From Rhodoplanes sp. Z2-YC6860 (GTDB lineage Bacteria; Pseudomonadota; Alphaproteobacteria; Rhizobiales; Xanthobacteraceae): a stretch of 64,000 bases of DNA. Under the pieces are notes generated by a model. The model worked only from the letters and a program-made list of their open reading frames with translations, was not told the DNA's origin and did no database searches. The stretch's first letter is position 1. Each line of letters opens with the position of its first letter. The stretch lies in contig NZ_CP007440.1 of the NCBI RefSeq assembly GCF_001579845.1, forward strand, positions 1,554,001 through 1,618,000, given 5' to 3'. A program made the translations under genes and the position numbers. Shown in pieces: positions 58,568 through 64,000 of this stretch.

Positions 58568-59224
58568 TTACGCGGGCTCCAGATACGGCTCGAACGCGTC
58601 GATCGAGACCTTCAGCGTCGGATCGGTGTCCGGGCCCCAGATGTCACGGCCGTCGAACACCACCGTGTAAAGCCACTGCGGATCGTCGCCTTTGTCGGTC
58701 GCAACCGAGTCCGGATACATATGGCAGCCGTGGCAGAGCTCGACCACGCCCACCTTGTCGCGTGCGTAGCGCGGCAGCCGCGTGTGCGTCGCCGGATGGG
58801 TGTTCCTGGTGCGCACCTTGTCGCCGGGTTTGAATTTCTGCGGACCCTGCTGCTGCCGATAGAACGAGGCGCGCGACAGTCCCGCGCCGACCACGTCGGT
58901 GGTCAATTTCCGCGGCAACTGCTTGCCCGGTGTCTGCGCATGGCCGGCCGCAAGCTCTTCGCGCGTCGCAAAGCCACGCTCGGTGACGTTGCTCTCCATC
59001 GCCAGCGCCCAGCGCTTGTAATAGGATGCCGACAGATACGTGACCGGCGGCAGCTTCTCCTGCGCGAAGCGCGAATGGTCGATGTGCCAGGCGCCGGCGT
59101 AACCCATCGCGCGCTGCATCGCGAGCACGCGGCCTTCCCACTTGGCGTGAAACGGCGGTTCGTTCTTCTCGACCTCGACCTTGCCGAAGCCGTCGGTGCC
59201 GCCCATGTCGTGAACGCTGTCCAT
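58568..59224 (-). CDS. nthB: Nitrile hydratase beta subunit
   Basis: The 218-residue protein has [14 protein letters not shown] at the start, the canonical beta-subunit opening, plus FHAKWEGRVLAMQRAMG and the C-terminal KFKPGDKVRTRNTHP segment with SH3-like fold. It pairs with the alpha subunit to shape the nitrile pocket. It overlaps the alpha stop by 4 nt (ATGA). A longer upstream frame is read-through of the alpha gene. Confidence 0.95.
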   Translation of the reverse strand: MDSVHDMGGTDGFGKVEVEKNEPPFHAKWEGRVLAMQRAMGYAGAWHIDHSRFAQEKLPPVTYLSASYYKRWALAMESNVTERGFATREELAAGHAQTPGKQLPRKLTTDVVGAGLSRASFYRQQQGPQKFKPGDKVRTRNTHPATHTRLPRYARDKVGVVELCHGCHMYPDSVATDKGDDPQWLYTVVFDGRDIWGPDTDPTLKVSIDAFEPYLEPA

Positions 59225-59886
59225 CACTTCGCTCCGCTCTTGGGCTGGTTCTTGGCCTGCTCGGGCGTCAGCGCGAGCGCTGTGCCGATCATCGAGTCGC
59301 GGGTGACGAGGTCGGCGAGCTTGTCCTCGCTCCACCCTTCAGTGCCGGCGGGCCGCATCGGCAGCACGATGAAGCGCGTTTCGGCGGTGGAGTCCCACAC
59401 CCGGATCTCGGTGTCCTTCGGCAGCGTCACGCCGAAGTCGGAGAGCACGCCGCGCGGGTCCTTGACGGCGCGAGAGCGGTACGGCGCCGACTTGTACCAG
59501 ACCGGCGGCAGGCCCAGGACCTCCCACGGATAGCAGGAGCACAGCGTGCAGACGATCATGTTGTGCCGGTTCGGGGTGTTCTCGACCGCGACCAGATGGT
59601 CGCCGACCCGGCTCATGTGGCCCATCGAAGCGACGGCCTTGGTGGCGTCGGCCAGCAGCGCCTTCTTGAATTCCGGGTTGGCCCAGGCCTTGGCGATCAC
59701 CACCGAGCCGTTGCGCGGGCCGATCCGGGTCTCGTAGGCCTCGACGATGGCATCGAGCGCGGCCGGATCGATGTAGCCCTTCTCGGTCAGCACGGTCTCC
59801 AGCGCGCGCACGCGCAGCTGCATCTCCGAAAGCTCGGAGCCGTGATCGTGGTCATGGTCGTGATGGTGGTCGTGATCTTGTGCCAC
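59224..59886 (-). CDS. nthA: Nitrile hydratase alpha subunit, cobalt type
   Basis: The 220-residue protein has the metal-binding motif VCTLCSC (112-118: Cys113, Cys116, Ser117, Cys118). Thr114 marks the cobalt-type enzyme; iron types have Ser there. The N-terminus has an unusual His/Asp tract ([12 protein letters not shown], residues 5-16) that could hold metal. The enzyme hydrates nitriles to amides. The gene is first in an alpha-beta-accessory operon. No amidase follows, so the amide product must be used elsewhere. A NicO transporter is on the other strand 2.4 kb away. Confidence 0.95.
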   Translation of the reverse strand: MAQDHDHHHDHDHDHGSELSEMQLRVRALETVLTEKGYIDPAALDAIVEAYETRIGPRNGSVVIAKAWANPEFKKALLADATKAVASMGHMSRVGDHLVAVENTPNRHNMIVCTLCSCYPWEVLGLPPVWYKSAPYRSRAVKDPRGVLSDFGVTLPKDTEIRVWDSTAETRFIVLPMRPAGTEGWSEDKLADLVTRDSMIGTALALTPEQAKNQPKSGAK

Positions 59887-59925
59887 GGGAAACCTCCAAC
59901 GTCTGAATTGCGCTAGAGTATACCA

Positions 59926-60465
59926 ATGTCATCGTCGGCCCGCATCCCATCGGCATCGCAGGCATTCGCTGAACGCATTGACCGCCTGAACGCGGCGATC
60001 GGCCGCGGCGCAGCCTGGCTGTGTCTGTTCGTGGTTGTCGTGCAGTTCGCCGTGGTGGTGCTGCGCTATGCGTTCGGGTTTGGCTCGGTGCGGCTGTCGG
60101 AATCGATCGTCTATGCCCATGCCGGACTTTTCATGCTGGCCTCGGCCTGGACGCTGGCTGCGGGTGGCCACGTGCGGGTCGACGTGTTCTATGCCGAAGC
60201 CTCGCCGCGGGTGAGGGCGCTGGTCGATTTGTGCGGCTCTTTGCTTCTGCTGCTGCCGTTCATGGCCGTGCTGGCGTGGTTCGCGATGCCCTACGTGTCG
60301 CGCTCCTGGGCCATCCTGGAGTCCTCGCGCGAGACCAGCGGTCTGCCAGCGGTGTTCCTGCTCAAGACATTGATCCCGGCGTTCGCGCTTTTGATGGCGC
60401 TGCAAGGCGTGTCGCAGGCGATCAAGGCGATGGCTGTGCTGCGGGGCGCTGATGCCGCTCGCTGA
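59926..60465 (+). CDS. TRAP transporter small permease (DctQ)
   Basis: The 179-residue membrane protein has four hydrophobic segments and the DctQ features [24 protein letters not shown] and [32 protein letters not shown]. It pairs with the large permease. It overlaps the large subunit by 14 nt. The start ATG 59926 has no strong ribosome site. The periplasmic DctP-type binding protein is not in this window. Confidence 0.88.
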   Translation: MSSSARIPSASQAFAERIDRLNAAIGRGAAWLCLFVVVVQFAVVVLRYAFGFGSVRLSESIVYAHAGLFMLASAWTLAAGGHVRVDVFYAEASPRVRALVDLCGSLLLLLPFMAVLAWFAMPYVSRSWAILESSRETSGLPAVFLLKTLIPAFALLMALQGVSQAIKAMAVLRGADAAR

Positions 60466-61846
60466 AACGCTCGCCGTCCTGATGGTGGTCGCCGTCTGCA
60501 TATTCCTGTTCGCAGGCTATCCGGTGGCGCTGACGCTGGGCGGCGTTTCGCTCGCTTTCGCCGCGATCGGCCATTTCACCGGCGTCATGAGCTTCAGCTT
60601 CCTCGGCGCGCTGCCGCAGCGCGTCTATGGCGTGATGACCAACGAGGTGCTGCTGGCGATCCCGCTGTTCATCTTCATGGGCGTGATGCTGGAGCGCTCG
60701 CGCATCGCCGAGGATTTGCTGGAGACCATGGGCCGGCTGTTCGGCTCGTTGCGCGGCGGCCTCGGCATCTCGGTTGCGATCGTCGGGACGCTCCTGGCCG
60801 CGGCCAAGGGCGTGGTCGGTGCAACGACCGTCACCATGGGCCTGATCGTGCTGCCGACCATGCTGCGCCACGGCTACGACAAGAAACTCGCCGCAGGCAC
60901 CGTGGCGGCGACCGCGACGCTGGCACAGATTTTCCCGCCCGCCACCGTGCTGGTGCTGCTCGGCGATCAGCTCTCGACCGCCTATCAGGCTGCGCAACTC
61001 GCCCAGGGCAACTTCGCGCCGTCGGCGGTGACGGTGAGCGACCTGTTCGCCGGTGCGCTGGTGCCTGGCTTTGCGCTGGTCGCGATGTATCTGCTTTATC
61101 TGATCTTCATGGCGGTGGTGTTTCCGCACACCTCGCCGGCGATCCCGCCCGACCCGAAAGCGCCGAAGGGTTTGGTTCTGGCTGGACGGCTGATTGGTGT
61201 CCTGGTCGCGCCCATTCTTCTGATCTTGGCCGTGCTCGGCTCGATCCTCGGCGGCGTCGCGACCCCAACCGAAGCGGCCTCGGTCGGAGCCGTGGGCGCG
61301 ATCCTGCTCGCGGCCCTCAAGCGTACGCTCGGCCGTGCGCTCCCCGAAGTTGTGCAGCGCACCGCGCAGGTCACCTGCATGATCTTCGTCATTCTCATCG
61401 GCGCGACGATGTTCAGCCTGGTGTTTCGCGGGCTCGGCGGCGACGACATGATCAGCCGTGCGCTCGGCAACCTGCCGGGCGGCGCGGCCGGCGCCATTCT
61501 CATCGTGATGCTCGCGATGTTCCTTCTGGGCTTCGTGATGGATGCCTTCGAGATCATCTTCGTCGTGGTGCCGATCGTCGCCGTGCCGCTGATGACGCTG
61601 CACAAGATCGATCCGATCTGGCTCGGCATCATGATGGCGATGAACCTGCAGACCTCCTACATGCACCCGCCGCTCGGGCCGACGCTGTTCTTCCTTCGCG
61701 GCGTGGCGCCGCCGGAGATCACCACGCGGCACATCTATCTCGGTATCATCCCGTTCGTCGCGATCCAGCTTTTCGCGCTTGTGGTCTTATGGTTCGTGCC
61801 GGGGCTTGCGACCGCACTGCCCCATGCGCTTTATGGAGGCAAATAG
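60452..61846 (+). CDS. TRAP transporter large permease (DctM)
   Basis: The 464-residue protein has about 12-13 hydrophobic segments with the DctM features EVLLAIPLFIFMGVMLERS, VGATTVTMGLIVLPTMLRHGYDKKLAAGTVAATATLAQIFPPA and MNLQTSYMHPPLGPTLFFLRGV. It forms the ion-driven channel with the small subunit. Longer loop segments suggest the mannitol/chloroaromatic-type TRAP subgroup, but substrate cannot be told. An SDR and an acyl-CoA dehydrogenase follow, so it may import a carboxylate degraded by them. Confidence 0.9.
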   Translation: MPLAETLAVLMVVAVCIFLFAGYPVALTLGGVSLAFAAIGHFTGVMSFSFLGALPQRVYGVMTNEVLLAIPLFIFMGVMLERSRIAEDLLETMGRLFGSLRGGLGISVAIVGTLLAAAKGVVGATTVTMGLIVLPTMLRHGYDKKLAAGTVAATATLAQIFPPATVLVLLGDQLSTAYQAAQLAQGNFAPSAVTVSDLFAGALVPGFALVAMYLLYLIFMAVVFPHTSPAIPPDPKAPKGLVLAGRLIGVLVAPILLILAVLGSILGGVATPTEAASVGAVGAILLAALKRTLGRALPEVVQRTAQVTCMIFVILIGATMFSLVFRGLGGDDMISRALGNLPGGAAGAILIVMLAMFLLGFVMDAFEIIFVVVPIVAVPLMTLHKIDPIWLGIMMAMNLQTSYMHPPLGPTLFFLRGVAPPEITTRHIYLGIIPFVAIQLFALVVLWFVPGLATALPHALYGGK

Positions 61847-61855
61847 GAGAGGCAG

Positions 61856-62629
61856 ATGAAGGCCGCTGACATCTTCGACCTCAAAGGCCGGGTGGCGCTG
61901 GTGACCGGCGCGTCGGGAGGCCTGGGCCTGCGCTTCGCCGAGGTGCTGGCCGCGAACGGCGCGTCGGTGGCGCTCGTTGCACGCCGTCCGGAAAAACTCG
62001 CCGAGGCCAGGGCGAAGATCGAAAAGGCGGGCGGCAAGGCGGTCGGCATCGAGGCTGACGTGCTCGATCGCGCTCAGATGAACCGCGCCTTCGATCAGGC
62101 CGAAAAGGCCTTCGGCACGGTGACCATCCTGGTCAACAACGCCGGCGTCGCTCATTCCACCCGCGCCATCGATCTCTCCGAAGAGGAATGGCGCCGCATC
62201 ACCAGCATCAATATCGACGCGGTGTTCTTCTGGGCCCAGGAGGCCGCGCGGAGGATGCTCAAGGCCAACGCCAAAGGCTCGATCATCAACATCGCCTCGG
62301 TTCTGGGGCTGAGCGTCTCGAAAGGCACGGTCGCCTACGCGGCCGCGAAAGCCGCCGTGATCCAGATGACCAAGACTCTCGGCCTCGAACTCGGCTTCAA
62401 GGGCGTGCGCGTCAACGCCATCGCGCCGGGCTGGTTCATCACCGACATCAATCGCGATTATCTCACCGGGGCGGGAGCGAGCATGACGCGCGACATTCCG
62501 GTCGGCCGCTTCGGCCAGGATGGCGATCTCGACGGCCCGCTGTTGCTGCTCGCCTCCGACGCCGGCGCCTTCATGGCGGGAACGACCGTCGTGGTTGACG
62601 GCGGCCAGGTCGTTGCCATTCGCGCATAG
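61856..62629 (+). CDS. SDR-family oxidoreductase (FabG-like)
   Basis: The 257-residue protein has the coenzyme motif TGASGGLGLRFAE (TGxxxGxG), NNAG, and the catalytic Ser-Tyr-Lys (NIASVLG, YAAAKAAV). The C-terminal region GTTVVVDGGQVVAIRA is the usual end. The Ala-Arg-Arg after beta-2 suggests NADP preference. An AGGAGAGGCAG site precedes the ATG. It lies 9 nt after the TRAP permease and 11 nt before the acyl-CoA dehydrogenase, so one operon; it likely reduces or oxidises a 3-hydroxy/oxo acyl intermediate. Confidence 0.9.
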   Translation: MKAADIFDLKGRVALVTGASGGLGLRFAEVLAANGASVALVARRPEKLAEARAKIEKAGGKAVGIEADVLDRAQMNRAFDQAEKAFGTVTILVNNAGVAHSTRAIDLSEEEWRRITSINIDAVFFWAQEAARRMLKANAKGSIINIASVLGLSVSKGTVAYAAAKAAVIQMTKTLGLELGFKGVRVNAIAPGWFITDINRDYLTGAGASMTRDIPVGRFGQDGDLDGPLLLLASDAGAFMAGTTVVVDGGQVVAIRA

Positions 62630-62640
62630 GGGACTGGTTC

Positions 62641-63852
62641 ATGGACTTCACGCTGTCGCCCGAGATCGAAAATCTTCGCGTGCGCGTTCGCGCCTTCGTC
62701 GAGGAGCATGTGCTGCCGTTGGAGGCGGACCGCGCCAACTTCGCGGAGCACGAGAACATTCCGGACGAACGGCTTGCGCCGGTGCGCGAGAAGGCGAAGA
62801 AGGCCGGCCTCTGGGCGCCGCAATCGCCGAAGGAATACGGCGGCATGGATCTGCCGATGGTGGGCTGGGCGGTGATGTATGAGGAGGCGGCGCGCTCGCT
62901 GTTCGGGCCGCTCGCCTTCAACTGCATGGCGCCGGACGACGGCAACATGAACGTGCTGAAGAAGCTTGGCACGCCGGCCCAGAAGGAAAAGTGGCTGAAG
63001 CCGATCGTCGAGGGCAAGGTCCGCTCGGCGGTGGCGATGACCGAGCCGGCGCCAGGCGGCGGCTCGGACCCGAGCATGATCAAGACCTACGCCGAGAAGC
63101 ACGGCGACAAATGGAAAATCTACGGGCGGAAGTGGTTCATCACCGGCGCCGCGGCGGCGTCGCACTTCATCCTTGCGGCGCGTACCTCCGACGACAAGCG
63201 CAAGGGCATCACCACGTTCCTCTATCACAAGGACCAGCCCGGCTGGCGCATCGTGCGCCGCATCGACATCATGGGTCCTGAAGAGCACGGCGGCCATTGC
63301 GAGCTGGAGTTCGACGGGCTCGAAGTGCACGAGGACGACATTCTCGGCGGCCTCGGCAACGGTCTGAAGGTCGTGCAGGTGCGGCTCGGACCTGCCCGGC
63401 TCACGCATTGCATGCGCTGGCTCGGCTGGTCGAAGCGCTGCATGGAGATCGCGCAGGAGTATGTGAACCGCCGCGAAGGCTTCGGCATCCGGCTCGCCGA
63501 CCGTGAAAGCGTGCAGATGAAGCTCGGCGAGGTCGGCCACAACATCCAGATCGGCCGGCTGCTGACGATGTACGCGGCATGGAAGCTCGACCAGGGCGAT
63601 TTCGCCCGCAAGGAAGTGTCGATGGCCAAGGTGCATGTCGCGAACACCTTGCACCAGGCCGCCGATGTCGCGATCCAGCTCCAGGGCGCGCGCGGCTATT
63701 CCAAGGACACCATCGTGGAGTGGGTCTACCGCGCGGCGCGTGCGGCACGGCTCGTGGACGGCGCCGACGAGGTGCACAAGATGGTGCTGGCGAAGTTCAT
63801 GCGCGACGAGGGCCGCGATTTCTGGAGCTGGAGCGCGGGCAACCGCGTTTGA
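62641..63852 (+). CDS. Acyl-CoA dehydrogenase family protein
   Basis: The 403-residue flavoenzyme has AMTEPAPGGGSDPSMIKT (FAD/substrate segment), WFITGAAAASHFIL, GYSKDTIVEWVYRAARAARLVDGADEVHK at the C-terminus, and an early FVEEHVLPLEADRA helix. It introduces an alpha-beta double bond in an acyl-CoA and passes electrons to ETF. The length fits CaiA-like and ACAD11-type enzymes acting on branched or aromatic acyl-CoA. The gene ends the TRAP-SDR-ACAD run, and a repeat copy follows. Confidence 0.92.
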   Translation: MDFTLSPEIENLRVRVRAFVEEHVLPLEADRANFAEHENIPDERLAPVREKAKKAGLWAPQSPKEYGGMDLPMVGWAVMYEEAARSLFGPLAFNCMAPDDGNMNVLKKLGTPAQKEKWLKPIVEGKVRSAVAMTEPAPGGGSDPSMIKTYAEKHGDKWKIYGRKWFITGAAAASHFILAARTSDDKRKGITTFLYHKDQPGWRIVRRIDIMGPEEHGGHCELEFDGLEVHEDDILGGLGNGLKVVQVRLGPARLTHCMRWLGWSKRCMEIAQEYVNRREGFGIRLADRESVQMKLGEVGHNIQIGRLLTMYAAWKLDQGDFARKEVSMAKVHVANTLHQAADVAIQLQGARGYSKDTIVEWVYRAARAARLVDGADEVHKMVLAKFMRDEGRDFWSWSAGNRV

Positions 63853-63860
63853 TCTCCGCG

Positions 63861-63962
63861 GTCATTCCGGACGCCGCGAAAGCGGCAATCCGGAATCCAG
63901 TTCAGAAGGCAGTGTGTGCATCTGGATTCCGGGTTCCGGCCTTCGGCCGGCCCCGGAATGAC
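63861..63962. repeat. Palindromic intergenic repeat, copy D
   Basis: Fourth copy of the family: GTCATTCCGG at the start and CCGGAATGAC at the end. The inner arms CCGGAATCCAG and CTGGATTCCGG are conserved; the outer GCG-rich arms differ (CGCCGCGAAAGCGGC, CTTCGGCCGGCC). It lies after the acyl-CoA dehydrogenase stop. Confidence 0.88.
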
Positions 63963-63970
63963 GGCGCTGC

Positions 63971-64000
63971 TCAATTCCGATAGCCCGGATCGATGCCGTC
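63971..64000 (-). CDS. C-terminus of a minus-strand gene (cut by window edge)
   Basis: An open frame reads into the window from the right and ends at a TGA at 63971-63973, with DGIDPGYRN as the last nine visible residues. Nothing more can be said. Its place just before the palindromic repeat and on the opposite strand to the acyl-CoA dehydrogenase suits a convergent gene. Confidence 0.3.
   Translation of the reverse strand, partial: DGIDPGYRN

Overview
The window is high-GC, densely packed DNA with the gene content of a soil or plant-associated alphaproteobacterium, most likely Hyphomicrobiales (a Bradyrhizobium/Rhodopseudomonas/Pseudolabrys-like lineage). The evidence is orphan Bug/TctC solute-binding proteins, homospermidine synthase, a DUF3551 protein, a Zur operator of the alphaproteobacterial type, and several families of palindromic intergenic repeats. 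I saw no rRNA, tRNA, CRISPR, transposase or phage gene. The lineage is inferred from gene content, not from a marker gene.

Layout. 0-11 kb: a flavoprotein dehydrogenase, a small Cys-rich secreted protein, a PilZ protein, exonuclease III, biotin synthase, a fluoride-riboswitch-controlled crcB, an isochorismatase-type hydrolase, an outer-membrane protein behind a near-perfect sigma-54 promoter, an NCS2 permease, KDPG aldolase and a two-gene YraQ/ArsP-type permease. 11-15.4 kb: a minus-strand operon coding for a NitT/TauT-type ABC importer, a two-subunit TPP decarboxylase and a DUF1989 protein. 15.6-24.7 kb: a Bug protein with a flavin hydroxylase, KDG kinase, a zinc-uptake operon (Zur box, His-rich 58-residue protein, ATPase, permease, metal-binding protein), a multi-pass membrane protein and another Bug protein. 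24.9-34.4 kb: a CobW-type GTPase with a WD40 protein, a polyamine operon (ornithine decarboxylase, GNAT, homospermidine synthase) with a long structured leader, a PEP-mutase/isocitrate-lyase family enzyme, a signal-less ModA-like protein and an FkbM-type methyltransferase.

35.0-42.7 kb is the most unusual part. It is one minus-strand block coding for two tandemly duplicated GT2/GT4 glycosyltransferase pairs, a PqqD-domain protein with a conserved-looking C-terminal tail, an HprK-like kinase, a third GT2, and a nucleotidyltransferase fused to extra C-terminal modules. It resembles the accessory half of a RiPP or lasso-peptide locus joined to a glycosylation locus, but lacks the lasso protease and cyclase. 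It is followed by a region of about 700 nt with no gene, which holds a strongly foldable multi-hairpin element.

44-64 kb: two divergent Bug proteins, a two-subunit molybdenum hydroxylase, M3 peptidase, gamma-glutamyltransferase, cupin, amidohydrolase, a DUF1007/NicO nickel-cobalt transport pair, a flavin monooxygenase, a cobalt-type nitrile hydratase with its accessory protein, TRAP permeases, an SDR and an acyl-CoA dehydrogenase. Metal supply is a recurring theme (Znu, CobW, NicO, His-rich tracts), and the NicO gene sits 1.4 kb from the end of the convergent cobalt-type nitrile hydratase operon. Four copies of one ~105-bp palindromic repeat and single copies of several others lie between genes.
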